A stretch of 64,000 nt of DNA from Polytrichum commune (taxonomy: Eukaryota; Streptophyta; Polytrichopsida; Polytrichales; Polytrichaceae). Made by a program: the position numbers and the translations under genes. Every line of letters begins with the position of its first letter. The stretch's first letter is position 1. This document shows positions 33,477 through 45,305 of this stretch, one piece after another. Below the pieces are notes generated by a model, which saw only the letters and a program-made list of their open reading frames with translations, did no database searches and had not been told where the DNA came from. The stretch is from the NCBI GenBank assembly GCA_950295325.1, contig OX485806.1, positions 41,294,001 through 41,358,000 of the forward strand, written 5' to 3'.

Positions 33477-33830
33477 GGGCCGGTTTACACTACGGTGGAG
33501 AAGTCCACCGGTCATGAAAAAAAGGGCGTTTTTCAATTGTGATTGGTCGAAAATGCAACTCTTGACCGGTGGGTGTTTACACTAGGTGAAGAAAACAATG
33601 GTGGTGAACTTTTCTCATGGATGATAAAATGACATGGCCGCCTACATGGCGGCACTTTTTGGAGTTGGGCTTCTCCGGCCTCTTGAGGCCGGAGAAGCCC
33701 AACTCAATAACAATATTTTATTGCCTTTAATTCTTCTCCGGCACATCCACCATTTGCCTCATATAACCATGTCTTGGCCAAGCATTCTTGACCGACCGGA
33801 GGCCTTCTCCACCGTAGTGTAATCCGGCCC
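33477..33830. mobile_element. Tourist-like MITE (354 bp, target duplication TAA)
   Basis: Inverted ends of about 27 bases (left GGGCCGGTTTACACTACGG, right inward GGGCCGGATTACACTACGG, then TGGAGAAG on both) are flanked by TAA at 33474-33476 and 33831-33833. TAA duplication with a GGG-starting TIR is the signature of PIF/Harbinger-derived MITEs. Its TIR differs from the Harbinger element in this window, so a different family mobilised it. Confidence 0.92.
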
Positions 33831-33833
33831 TAA

Positions 33834-34840
33834 GTGCGGTATATGGGTCGGGTGGATTTGAATATGATCTATTTAGGCCCCGACTAAAATTAGGCAAACA
33901 GGGTGAAAATGATATCTATTTCAGGATCGGGGTAAAAGGGGTCCGGATTTGGATTTATTTAGGCCTGGATTGAAAATAGGCATACGAAACAAGAATGGAT
34001 TTCATCACACTTACGTATAAGTGCGGTCAATGGGTAGGGTGGAATGGTTTATGATATATTTAGGGGCCACTTAAAATTAGGCAAACAGGGTGAAAATTGT
34101 TGTCTATTTCAAGAACAGGGTAAAAAGGGGTTGGAATTGGGATTTACTTAAGCCCACAAACTTGGCAGAATTCTGCACTTGCAGAATTCTGCCAAGTTTG
34201 TGGGCTTAGGGTGTGCAGCAGCAGGTGATTGGGGAGATTTTTGGACATAACCGGTTTAGATACTAGAGTTTGCCCTCAATAGACCCTAAGCGATTCCACC
34301 CCACCCATCCACTGCACTTATACATAAGTGTGTCCAAACCCACTCTTGTTTCCTATACCCACTTTCAATCGGGCCCTAAGTAAATGCAAATTACGACCCC
34401 TTTTTACCCTGTTTTCCGATCCTGAAATAGACAACATTTTTCACACGATTCCCCTAATCTTAATATAACCCTAAATAGATCATAATGGATTAACCCCGAC
34501 CCATACACCACACTTATACGTAAGTGTGTCCAACCCCATTCTTGTTTTGTAAAAGTAATTTCAATCGGCCCCTAAGTAAATCCATAATCGGACCCCTTTT
34601 TACCCTGTTCCCTGAAATAGACCGAAATAGACAACATTTTCACCCTGTTTGCCTAATTTTAGTGGACCCCTAAATAGATCATAATCCATTCCACCCTACC
34701 CATTGACCGCACTTATACGTAAGTGTGTCCAAACCCGTTCGTGTTTTGTAAAAGTAATTTCAATCGGGCCCTAAGTAAATCCCAATTCCAACCCCTTTTT
34801 ACCATGTTCCTAAAATAGACAACTCAATAGACAACTTCAA
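33834..34840. repeat. Large foldback: two repeat units facing three inverted units
   Basis: A unit of about 190 bases occurs twice in one orientation at 33834-34149 and three times inverted at about 34262-34830. Its markers are CACTTATACGTAAGTG, ATTAGGCAAACAGGGTGAAAA, TCTATTTCA and GGGTAAAA(A)GGGG(T). Between the arms is a perfect hairpin (34149-34208). There is no coding capacity. The structure fits a foldback-type element or an inverted duplication and should make very long double-stranded RNA if transcribed. Confidence 0.75.
34149..34208. repeat. Perfect 29-base hairpin with a 2-base loop
   Basis: 34149-34177 and 34180-34208 are exact reverse complements separated by CT. The core is CTTGGCAGAATTCTGCA. 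It is followed by GGGTGTGCAGCAGCAGGTGAT, whose reverse complement lies at 33452-33474, so the inverted organisation extends beyond the hairpin. Confidence 0.95.
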
Positions 34841-34990
34841 AATTTTGTTAAGAAGCATATCTTGAAAATAAAGCAAGTTAAGTCAATATGAAAAGCAACT
34901 GCTAGTTTAAAAGGCATTGTCAAGAAACCGATACGCAACCTGCCTTCAAATTTTACGAAGAAAAAAGAAGGTTGCACAAACTTTTATGCA

Positions 34991-35094
34991 CAAACTTGGC
35001 AGAATTCTGCAAGTGCAGAATTCTGTCAGGTGTACTTTTGTTGCCGAAGGTACACCTGACATAATTCTGCACTTGCAGAATTCTGCCAAGTTTT
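34991..35094. repeat. Second hairpin sharing the AGAATTCTGCA core
   Basis: 34991-35035 and 35050-35094 are inverted copies (43 of 45 bases) with a 14-base loop. Each arm contains CAGAATTCTGCAAGTGCAGAAT-like sequence, itself palindromic, and the same CTTGGCAGAATTCTGC core as the hairpin at 34149-34208. It is followed by TTAGGGTGTGTGCAGCAGTGAT, echoing the sequence after the first hairpin. Confidence 0.88.
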
Positions 35095-35713
35095 TGGGTT
35101 TAGGGTGTGTGCAGCAGTGATTGGGGATGAATACAGTAAGGTCAGTTGATGGAAATTGGGCCCATTTCATACTTTTGGCAGTTGATTCTTCCCAGAATTT
35201 CAAGTATCTCCTGTTCATTCAATATCTCGGTTTTAGACAAAATCATTTAGATCTGTACACTGGACTAAATGGTAACCACACTCCTCGCCAACCATTGTGG
35301 CAACACCAGACTGTTTTAAAGAGACAAACACAAAATTAAATTATGATGATGTGCGATGGTGCTGACCTCTTAAGTGAAAATTAGTCCTGTTTGGTGACAA
35401 CCAGAATCTCAAGTTCCCTTTCAGAAACCAGCCAATGAAACCCTAAACCTTGAACCCTTGCGTTTCACTTACTTTCATATTGGAGACACATACAATCCGG
35501 TGTTGTCACAAGGAATATTATTTAAAATGATGCATAGAGCAAGCAAGTGAGCATAGTAGCATTTAGCCTCCATCTGCCCTTGAGTTTGATTTGGAGTTTG
35601 ATCTGTTGCCATCTTCCTCCATTTCACATTTGAATGTGCCATCAATGTTTAAACTCCGTCACTGCCGTCAGTCACATGAACCAAACTACTGACTACAGTA
35701 CTCGCTCTATAAT

Positions 35714-37220
35714 TGTGAGGCCAAATCCACCACCCTTTAGCGTCCTAGTCCGGGTGATGACTTTGAGAATCACATTTATCTATTACAATATTGAACCATG
35801 TGCAAGGTAATTGTCATGTTCCAATGAACACATATTGTCTCACTCATTGTGCTTTATTAATGTTGGCCTCTTGGCTAGTGCTAGAGTTGGCTTTCTCAAG
35901 AGTCCAAACCGCGGCTTTAGCCGCACATGCCCTTACGGACATTCCCCTCACTCTCTTGTTTTCACCCCATTTCTCTTGCCATTGCAAGAGTCCTCCACAT
36001 TCTCCATTAATAATGCAAGTGAGTTATTTTTGACCGATCGGTGCAAGTGTTGAAAAACACTTTTATCAATGGTTAAACACACTCATACAACCCACACGTG
36101 GTACCAACTAGCCCAATGAATCTAACTATTTAGCCACCCCTAAAGTGGCCTAATGTGATTTAGTTTTTTTGTTTTATGTGCTAACACTTACTAATTGAAC
36201 TAGCCTTGCTAACCCCTAGATGGTCTAAAATGATTTGTTGCTAAGCCTTGCGGCTGCAGTCTGCCACGGTCTTGGTGTGGTCTAACCCCCAGCAGCCCGG
36301 CTGCAGTCTGCCACAGTCTCGGTGTGGTCTAACTCACCAGCAGCCCAGCTGCAGTCACACGGTCTCGGTGTGGTCTAACCCACCAGCAGCCCAGCTGCAG
36401 TCACACGGTCTCGGTGTGGTCTAACCCACCAACAGCCCAGCTGCAGTCACACGGTCTCGGTGTGGTCTAACCCACCAGCAGCCAGATGAATGGGTAACCC
36501 AGCTACTAGTTGCACCTTAATACAAATCCTCTCATTCCCTAATCACATGTTTTCTAAGTCTTTATCCTTCTTTCCTTTTCCTTGCTCTTAAGTAATGAAA
36601 TAATCTAATACGCTATTTTCACTAACTACTAACTAATCAACACGTCCAATCTTAAACTCTAAGAGCTCCCCCACTAGGAAGGCATTGAGAGAGAGAGAGC
36701 TTAACTAACTACCTTCACTAAAAACTAATAACCCACCCACGTGGCTCAAGCTCTTAAGAGCTTGCTCCCTTGAGAGCACTTGATGGAGAGAGAGAAAAAT
36801 GAGAGAGAAAACACCTTAAGTAGCAAAGAGGGAGAGAGGGAGAGAGGGAGAGAGAGGTGAGGATAGGGTGAGAGGATTAGCACCCCCAATCACAATCCTT
36901 TAACCTTCTCCTCCAAAGTAGGGACTAATCCCCATCCACCAAGCTTCCTTCTTCCTAAACTACCAAGGTGGATCCAAAAGTGGGCATTTCACCCGCGGAG
37001 CTCACCTTGCTTCACCTTACCCCCTACTCACATTATCAAGGCATACTCTTATTGAATTCAACCTTGAAATAATCACACAACACATTCTAATGCCTAAACT
37101 TAAATTCACACCACACTTCACTCTTTTTATGTTTTGTGAATAAACATAACACCTCAAAGTCAAACACAAATTGGGTTCGAAGAGTTAATCACCACATGTG
37201 GGCACGATTTTGGGCTCACA
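35714..37220. mobile_element. Solo LTR (1,507 bp, 5-bp target duplication ATAAT)
   Basis: Begins TGTGAGGCC and ends GGGCTCACA (TG...CA with a short inverted repeat), and is flanked by ATAAT at 35709-35713 and 37221-37225. The insertion splits a CACTA-internal repeat whose uninterrupted copy is at 31838-31960, which independently fixes both ends. No gag or pol is present, so this is a solo LTR left by recombination between the two LTRs of a retrotransposon. It contains a 46-bp minisatellite (36250-36485) and GA-rich tracts at 36687-36700 and 36790-36860. Confidence 0.9.
36250..36485. repeat. 46-48-bp minisatellite, five copies, inside the solo LTR
   Basis: CTGCAGT recurs at 36254, 36301, 36349, 36395 and 36441; each unit carries CGGTCTCGGTGTGGTCTAAC and CACCAGCAGCCCAG. 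The last three units are nearly identical, indicating recent expansion. Confidence 0.92.
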
Positions 37221-37490
37221 ATAATGAAGTCTCGTGACTGGGTATTGTCACCTAAACCAAACTTATGACTGACCTTGGTCAGATCGTCCTTCACCACGCG
37301 TTGCAATCTCTTGAACAGCTTGAAGCAACGACTGTAAAGCAGCCTGAGCGACTCCCACCGCAGAATGGATGACAGTTGCGACCCTACCACGCTCGTTACA
37401 GATCCCTAAACCCTAAAAGCAGCCAAGTTATTGGCAGCGTTTAAGCGTAGTGGTGCTACTCTCTTATCTAACAAGCCTTAAGTTCACGAA

Positions 37491-40400
37491 TTGATGCTAG
37501 CAACGGATCGTACCTGTTTTTCAAAATGGCGATGGCAAGGGCGCTCGAATGCCTCCCACGCCTCACTGCTCCTGCTTGCTCGAGCGATAGAGACGCCCAC
37601 AAACGCCGATGAAGCGCCTTCGGCAACTGAAGAGGACGACACCAACTCCGGCGACCAGGTTTCGGAGCGATCTGAGGAGCAGGCTTTGGAGGAAGGGTTT
37701 GGGAGGGACGAGGACGCCGAAGTGCCTGAGTACGAGAGGCTGCGGCAGGAGAACTTACGGAAAAACGCCCTCAAGTTACAGGAGCTTGGAGTCCCCCTTC
37801 TAGCAGCATCCTTGAAAGAGTCGACAACCACTTGCACGACCGAAGCGGGGGGAGGAGAGGGGAATCTCGCGACCGTGAAGAGCACACGCCGCGCTGGCGC
37901 TAGCAGCCTCGGAAACCGCAAAAACAACAGTTTAGGGTACTGAAACCCTAAACCCTAGCTCCTTCGGCGATCCTCCCAGCCTCCTCTATTTCTTGTGAGC
38001 AGCTACCCTCACTGACTCCAGTTTTGCCCTCACTAACTTCAGTTTTTCTTGAACTGTAGCGAGGGTTTGGAGCTCGTGCGTCGGAGTAAGCGACTAAACA
38101 AACCGCCACCAAAAGCTGGAACTCCGTCGCGTTGTGCAAGGAAGAAGCAGAAGGACGCGCTCTTGAAGGAATCGAAGGAATGCGCTCGGAGCGTGAAGAG
38201 CAGCTCCGAGGAGTGGCACAACGAAGAGGAGAAAAAGGACAGCGAAACTGACATCGAGAATGATGACAAGCCTGGCAATGGCAATGATGAGGTCTCGCCA
38301 GTAGGAGTGGGAAAGCCCCATCGAGGCAAGTAAAATCCTCAGGTGAGTATACTAACTCACTATTGGGATTTCTTAACATGCTGATTCCTTTCATTTGTGG
38401 TGGCTAATTATTAGATTTTCATGCAAACCATTTGTGGTAAACGAATAGTTTATCTCCGTAGGCTCGATGAGGGCTTGGAATCTCCGTAGGCTCGTTGAGT
38501 GCTTGGAATCAGCTTGAGAATGAAGTTGTTGATTGAGTTCAGTCACATGAACTAAATAGTTGACTATCAACCTCCGTATATGTTTAGGATTTGTGACTGG
38601 TCCTAGTCACATGAACTAAATAGTTGACTATCAAACTCCGTATATGTTTAGGATTTGTGACTGGTCCTAGTCACATGAACTGGGATAATGACTAACCTTG
38701 ACATTGAGAATGATTACCTCTGTATGTATTGTGCAGGCCAGAGCACAGACAACCGAGCCATCTGTGTGGAAGGTGCGCAAGCGAGGTCCTGGAGGTTGTG
38801 GAATTCCCTAACCCAGGTCAACGAGCCTACGTCCGCAGCCAACAGACCGACCCCAACAAAGAAAACCTCTCAAGATGTCAGACGATTCACTAACAGGGGA
38901 GGCCTTCGATTACTGCAATGACGTTGTACCCGAGGTTCCTCGTAACCAGGGAGGTAGCACACCTTCTTCGTGTGGCCGAGCCCTTCCCCGGCATGGGTCC
39001 ATTAGTAGCTTGGACCTTGAAATTGCAGAAAGACAGCTCCAACTACTGCAATGGAGGCGAGCGATGGAGATGCAGGAGCATGTGGTGAACTCCTCCACAT
39101 ATTCCCCATCAGAGATGACTGAGAGCTTTGGTCAACCCTCATATTCCACAGACCAGAAGTCCAGACGACGGGTCACTTTGAAGCAACAACAGGCTCAGGA
39201 GGTCATTTTTCGAGATGCAGGAGGGCCCAGAAAACACCTTGTGGAGGTCGATCTGAGAGGACATCCACAAGGACAGAATCGACCGCTGTGGCTAACATGT
39301 CTTCGAGGTTATGCGCATGATATGGATTTCAGCGAAGACAACTACAAGAATCTCAACACTTCTATGCTGTTTGCTGTCAAGGAACAAGTGGACAACACTT
39401 TTGAGTACCATGGGGGCCTTGGCAAGGTGACAGAGGAGGCTTTCCACAGCATTTTGAAGGGCCAATTGAAGGTGAAGAGATATCAGTTGAAGAAAAGAAT
39501 GCAAGAAGGGAAAGACAAGCCAAAGCACATTCGGCATGACCATTGGGTAAAGTTATCAAAACTCATCTTGGAGGAGAAAAAACAGCATGAAGCAGAGAAG
39601 TTGCGATACAGCCGAGCGCAAGTGAGGAGGCCGTCTTCAGCCGGGCGCAACGAAGAATATGTTCAAGCTCATTTGGTAAGTAAGAAGTCCATTACAGCTC
39701 CTGATCTCAAAGGTTGTACAACTGTTCCATTGCGCAAACCAGGTCTTGATGTGACTAGGTGCAGTCATCAAATTAGAGTATGTGATTGTTCTCAGTCATC
39801 ACGTTCGAATTCATGACTTTTTTTAGTCATAGAGATGTCTGACCCAGGTTAACCCATTCATTTTGGAGGACACTTGACGGCAGCAGCTCATTCCTGTAAG
39901 CAATTTCTGTGTACAATCGTCCAAGTCCAGTCCTTCCTGCACGTCCTACTCGTTGCCTTGCAGAAGCACAGTGAAATTTTGGTGATAACCCGACGACGTA
40001 GTAGATTCCAGCGATCGTGAGAGAAGCCTCATCAATTTTCACTAATCATGCAGCACTAACTAGGGAATCTAAGATCTTTGTGCAGGCCATTGAGCTGGAG
40101 AGAAGCCCAACTAGGGTTGAAATTGAAAGGGAGTTTGCACGGGTCAAAAATGCCCCTCGAAGACTCATTCCCAAAAGTGAAACCTCCCCGAGTAGCCGAG
40201 TGTCTGATGCACAGCCAGAGCACGACAGTGATTGGCGGAGATCCATTGAGAAGAACATTGAACGCATCATGCAGCACCTGCAGATTCCCGTTGTCACCCC
40301 CATGAAGGCAGCAAGTGCAAAGAGCAGCTCCAGCTCAGAGTCCACCGGCACCGACACTTCACGAAAGCCAGATCAGATTCAAGAAAGTATCATGCCACTG

Positions 40401-42012
40401 CAGGTACAAGTATGATCTTGATGTGTGTTGTCCAGCTCCTGTTATTACAGCTCCTGCTTGGGCACTTCTTAAAATCTTGGGCCTTAGTTCTAGAAAAAAT
40501 CACTATGCCAAGTTCGTGACTGTTTGTAGTCATTGATATGGAAAGAGTGACCAGGCTTGATTAGATGCAGTCATGAAGTTCGAATTCGTGATGGATGATA
40601 GTAATGAAGTTAGAATATGTGATTTCTCACAGTCATCAGTTTAGAATGTATTACTATCCACTGTCATAGATTTTGAATAAGTGACTGGAATGGTCAAGAA
40701 GGTGTGGCATTGTTGAACACATTTACAAACATTGCTCATGATTAAAAGCAATGACTGAGAGGATCCTTATACTTTGTACTCAACTGGGATTGCAACAAGC
40801 AGGGGAGTGCGAATCGCAGCCTGCAGATCCGGAGAAGGCAGAGGACATTCCTGCAGTAGGTGATGTGAAGGACTCACATCCGTCGGGAACTTCGAGCAAC
40901 CCTGCAGGAGGCACTCCGGATTGTGGTACAGTGATCGTGGCAGAGTCAGGAGGACGTGCCCCAGTTGTGTACTCAACTCGGAATTTGAGGGCTTCGAAGC
41001 CTGCAAAAGAGGACACTTGCACCCAGAAGAAAATGTGTTTGACAGAGGTTGAGAAGCTGAAGAAAGACCACGATGACACAAAGACGCAAAGGCCACTCCG
41101 GGGGAGCGAAGCTCAACTTGAAAAGAGCAAGGAAGCCAACATTGACAGTCAGCAGAACGCAAAAGGGAAGAGGAAGAGAAACATGAACGCACCGGTAAGT
41201 GAAGATGTAAGTGTCGGCAGCCATGTATTTTCACAGGTTTTTTTGCTGAAAGCACCAATTCAGTGATTCAGTCCCAACTGATCCCTGTTTTGTGTGTTTT
41301 TTTTTTATAGGTTGTATAAGAAACCGAGGACCCGGATTTAAAGAAGGGTGACCCTATGAGACTCAAGAAAAACTTGAACGCACCGATAAGTGAACATGTA
41401 AGTGCCATGAGCCACTTCCTGGAATGTTGTGCCTTAGTTCTTTAGAAATTCAGTATGCCAAGTTCGTGACTGTTTGTAGACTAGTCATATGGAACGAACG
41501 ACCAGGCTTGATTAGATTCAGTCATGAAGTTAGAATACGTGACTGATATTAGTAATGACGTTAGCATATGTGTCTTCTCAGAGTCATAGAATTTGAATAA
41601 GTGCCATGAGCCTTGGAGAAGTACATCCTTGTATAAAAGCAGCAATTTAGTCCCAACTGATCCTTGTTTTGTGTTTTTATTATTATTATAGGTTGTACAA
41701 GAAGGTGAAGACCCGGAGTTCAAGAAGGGTGACCTTGTGAGACTCAAGGGACTTCAAGAAGGGGAGGAGGATAAAGTTGTGGCACTCGGGAAAGTGCAGA
41801 ATGTAGTTGGGGCTTCTCTACACGGGAGAACCATAATTGCAGGAACCGTGTCTGTAGAAGTGCTGAAAAGCCTAGATGACGACTACAGTTTCTTTGCACC
41901 CGTAGATCTAGATGATCCACCCGTGACCCTGGTAGGACAAGCAGTAGGGCACTTTGTATTGTGGCCCACAGAGTTCATGGACATTGATCTGTCCTTCTCC
42001 CAAGCAGTTTAG
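37491..42012 (+). CDS. CACTA TNPA-type accessory gene, multi-exon (borders approximate)
   Basis: Plus-strand coding blocks separated by introns: 37491 to ~37940 (acidic region, then [19 protein letters not shown]); ~38049-38333 ([14 protein letters not shown], Lys/Glu-rich); ~38875-39700 ([19 protein letters not shown], then a helical part with [15 protein letters not shown] and [17 protein letters not shown], similar to the Ptta/En/Spm plant transposase family, PF03004); ~40083-40410 ([17 protein letters not shown]); ~40790-41195 (Lys-rich); and 41692-42012 ([11 protein letters not shown] ... [16 protein letters not shown], ending SQAV). The last block resembles the DUF8039-type end of plant CACTA second proteins. 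In En/Spm the partner protein binds subterminal repeats. Exon borders are only sure at 41692 (TTATTATAG acceptor). Whether the whole can be spliced in frame is unproven. Confidence 0.7.
38520..38710 (+). repeat. Tandem repeat with AGTCAC motifs in an intron of the TNPA-type gene
   Basis: CTAGTCACATGAACT occurs three times (starting near 38539 as CAGTCACATGAACTAA, then 38608 and 38668), with ATGTTTAGGATTTGTGACTGG between, giving a unit of about 62 bases. Just upstream, at 38456-38515, TCTCCGTAGGCTCG(A/T)TGAG is also doubled. Confidence 0.8.
40480..41750 (+). repeat. Duplicated intron-exon blocks in the TNPA-type gene
   Basis: The intron stretch 40481-40690 (CCTTAGTTCTAGAAA ... TATGCCAAGTTCGTGACTG ... 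CAGGCTTGATTAGAT) recurs at 41428-41600. The stretch 41267-41370 (TCAGTCCCAACTGATCC ... ATAGGTTGTATAAGAA) recurs at 41644-41748 (ATAGGTTGTACAAGAA). The first exon copy has TAA in place of CAA and is therefore untranslatable in that frame, while the second is the one used. Confidence 0.8.
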
Positions 42013-42089
42013 ACTGATCGAGTTCCAATTGCAGTGCATCCTGTTTCAGCACCGAATTTTCTCTTTCAATGAAATGTGTGAAAATCATT

Positions 42090-43114
42090 TGCATGACCTG
42101 ACGCAATGCTCACAACCGCACGGTTGACTTGTAATAGTCAACAGATCTCATTATCACCCTAATCTGAAACTGAAATCTATGACTACGCACCGTAAGAATG
42201 GCAGATTCGACTGCATGGCATACGTTTGCATTAGACTACGGACAGTCAAGTCCTAGTCAGATGCTTCCGATTTAATATTGAAATTTGACTCCCAGTAGTG
42301 AAAGAAACGAGTATACAAGGACTCCATGTAGTCATCAGATGATATGGGTGACTATGTGTAGTGAAGCATATTTGACTTTACAGTGTCGTATTATCTCACG
42401 TGTGTGTATGATGCAATACAGTCACAACCACATCACTATACATCGTGATCAAACCATTGCTATATTCTCTAATACGTCACTATAATTAGTCATGTCCATC
42501 TCATGATTTCAGCATTGGAGACTATGTATAGTCACTTCGATGTGGCTCTACAGAGTCGTATTATCCCAAGTCTCTGTGTGACTTAATGCAGTCACCACCA
42601 CAGTACTATGCGTAGTGATAAAACCGTTGATGCAGTCACTAATGTCTCACTACAATTAGGCATAGCATTCAGAAGCTATTTCAGTAGTCGTGACCATGGG
42701 TAGTCCAATAGATGTGACTCCAAAGAGTCCTATTCTCCCAACTCAATGTATGACGCATTTCAGTCATCATCTCACTACTATGTGTAGTGATAAAACTTGT
42801 CATGTATTGACTCATACCACACTAAAAATAGTCATGCCAATCAATCGCTATTTGCATATAGATGACTACATGTAGTCATAAATGTATGACTATATAGAGT
42901 CATATGGTCTCAAGTCCCACTGCAGGTCCCGTTTTGAGGTCCCAAAACACTGTGGGAACGCAACATTGGGAACAAGAAGTGCCCGATATGACCCCAAGTC
43001 AGATTGTCCGAAGCGACTAAGTCGAAATGACTACAAACAGTGCTAGTCACATTTTGGTTTATGCCCTATTGTAGTCATAAAACCTAGTCACATTGGGCTG
43101 GTTTTCTTGTAGTG
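42090..43114. repeat. CACTA right subterminal repeats and TIR
   Basis: Three higher-order copies of about 170 bases begin near 42351, 42521 and 42690. Each holds GACTATG(T)GTAGT, CAGAGTCGTATTATC(C/T)CA, GCAGTCAC, TAGTGATAAAAC and CACTA(C/T)AATTAG. Short TAGTCAT/ATGACT motifs are dense throughout, including a TGACTACATGTAGTCA palindrome near 42860. The TIR is 43087-43114. Confidence 0.85.
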
Positions 43115-45299
43115 CAATCAAGGTCTCAAGATTTTATTGTCCCTTGAGTTCAAAAACTTGACAATCAATATGTCCATGTAAGATATATTGGAAGCGGGTA
43201 CAACCAGAGTATATTAAAAGGATCTACTACATTAGGCTAATCAATTTGGTGGTGTTTATTCAAGAAGAGCACAAAGACTTTAAGAATATGATGTCCTAGA
43301 CATGGATGTGCAAATGAATGAGGTAGTCAAGTCGTCAATTTTTCTCATGATGTGTGATTAAGTTTTTTCACATGATCAACTCTAGTATAACTTTTGAATT
43401 TTTCTTTTGGTCAAGTGCTAGTTGCACTTGAATAGCACTTGAATACTACTAATAGTCAACATCAAGAAATACATTACTTTCAAGACATCCAAAATATTGA
43501 AAATAATTCTTTCGAAAAACTACTATGGAATTGATATATATAATAGTATTCTATCACCAATAAGCATATTTGCATTAATGCTTGAAACAATGTAGCATAC
43601 ATGAAGGATCTAGATGGACTCGCAAATAGTGTGAGCACATGGTGTTTGTCAACCATGATATCAAATGCCTCTATAGCACAATGCAATTCAAGTATTCATG
43701 TAGAGATGATTCCGAACCACAATTCAACCATGAGTGGGTGGAGATGAGGATTGCAACTTGGGATGTGTTATTCCTCATTCCTCTTGGAAGCCACTCACAA
43801 CTTCCTATTCCTACTCCCCTTCCTCTTGAAAGTAGCTTTAAGGCCCTAACTTTTGAGTGCATGGTCTGATAGTATGAAACTTGTCCTTGTTTTGATCCTA
43901 GTATATACATACTCTCACCCTCCCATCCATTTCAAATTTCATGTTGATATTGAAGCAAAATTATGTCTCTTGCACTTTTAGTCTTCAATCAAAGTGCAAC
44001 CAAGGAAACCTTCTCTCACCTCTTAATAAAATTTGTGACTATTGGAGACAAAGATATTAATCTTTTGAAGTGTATAGAATCTTAAGGATATTATCAATAT
44101 GAACAATATAGTAAAGTGTTCAAGATTAGGTGTAAATAATCTTTGAGGGGTGCACAACATATTGTTAATGCATGTTATCTACAAGGTTCTAGCAAGGTTC
44201 TCAAAACGTTTGACTGAAATTCCATAATTAAGAAAATGTTTCGAACATTATTTGTGAAGCAAAGTTGTGCCTTATGTTGTAGATGACATCCATGCAACCA
44301 AAATGACCAAATGTGTCCTTCTAATTCAAATCTACCAAGGATTTCATAATTTTTGGAATTTATTTTAGTTTTCAAAAGCCTTGGAGTATACAAATCAACA
44401 AATCCACTCATGCAACATTCAAAATGAGTATATGCAATGACAACCACATCCCGAGTTACATCTTTGAGCCACATCTAACCACATACCACTCAAATATAGG
44501 TAACCATTAAAATCACTAATAGATTTAACTACATGCTCAAAATCTGATGACCATTCTAGGCTGACTATTCACTATAATTGGGGGGGGGGGGGGAGGGATG
44601 CATGTGACCATTAATCTTCACTTTCATAGTGAATAAGATATTCATATGAGCTCTGAAAATTATGAGGACAGTGGCTAGCCATCTCATACTAATTGCATGT
44701 TTCATATCCTAGGAGTGGACTGATCAGAAAAAAGTAATCATTTAAGACCCATCTGACTTAATTTCTTGTTATTTCTCAAAGAGAAACTACTTACATGCTT
44801 GAAAAGAAAGAAGCTGTGGAGAGGAATCCATGATTCATATAATTATTTCTATATAACCCATATATACGACCCATATATTTCTTGTAACTATTTAAGACCC
44901 ATCTACCTTAATACACTTCCCGGTTAATACCCAATGCTTTGCTGCATATTTTAGTTCGCTGCAATGGCCGGTATAATGGAAGTCTGCTCTAAGTTGATGA
45001 GTAGAATGCATCAGCTTGTACAAAAGGGTAGTCAAGAAACACAAAAAGATTACTCTTTTCTAAATCAAGCAGCTTCTTCTCTGAACCAACCGTGGCAGAT
45101 GTAGAAGCTCAGAAGGTATGATACACCATGAAGCTCGAGTAAACCAATGTGCTCAAGTATGCACTTGTGCAAACAATCCTCTTCATAATTATCCTCACCG
45201 TCAGATGCTCATTCTTAGGATGTCATTTACTTAATGACTAGATAGACAACACTAGGCCCAGATTACATAGACTGCTATGTCTGCAAAAGTCTGGAAGAC
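43115..45299. other. Gene-less spacer
   Basis: No supported gene. A run of 15 G lies near 44580-44594. Otherwise AT-rich sequence with no obvious repeat or RNA gene. Confidence 0.5.
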
Positions 45300-45305
45300 T
45301 TTATT
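45300..45305 (-). promoter_or_regulatory. Candidate polyadenylation signal of symplekin
   Basis: AATAAA on the minus strand, about 70 bases past the stop codon at 45376. Plant signals are loose, so this is a position-based guess. Confidence 0.4.

Larger units (their letters stand above)
26909..43114. mobile_element. CACTA (En/Spm) transposon, 16,206 bp, target duplication CAA
   Basis: Terminal inverted repeats of 28 bases are identical at both ends (CACTACAAGAAAACCAGCCC and eight more). CAA flanks both sides (26906-26908 and 43115-43117), the 3-bp duplication expected for the superfamily. Subterminal regions at both ends are dense in AGTCAT/ATGACT repeats. It carries a TNPD-type transposase on the minus strand and a TNPA-type gene on the plus strand, diverging from a central region that has received several later insertions. 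TIR identity suggests a fairly recent insertion, but the transposase already has a stop and a frameshift. Confidence 0.95.

Noticed and set aside
37484-37927. 147-codon minus-strand frame
   Set aside because: Antisense to the first TNPA-type exon; Ser/Arg/Ala composition is typical of a shadow frame.
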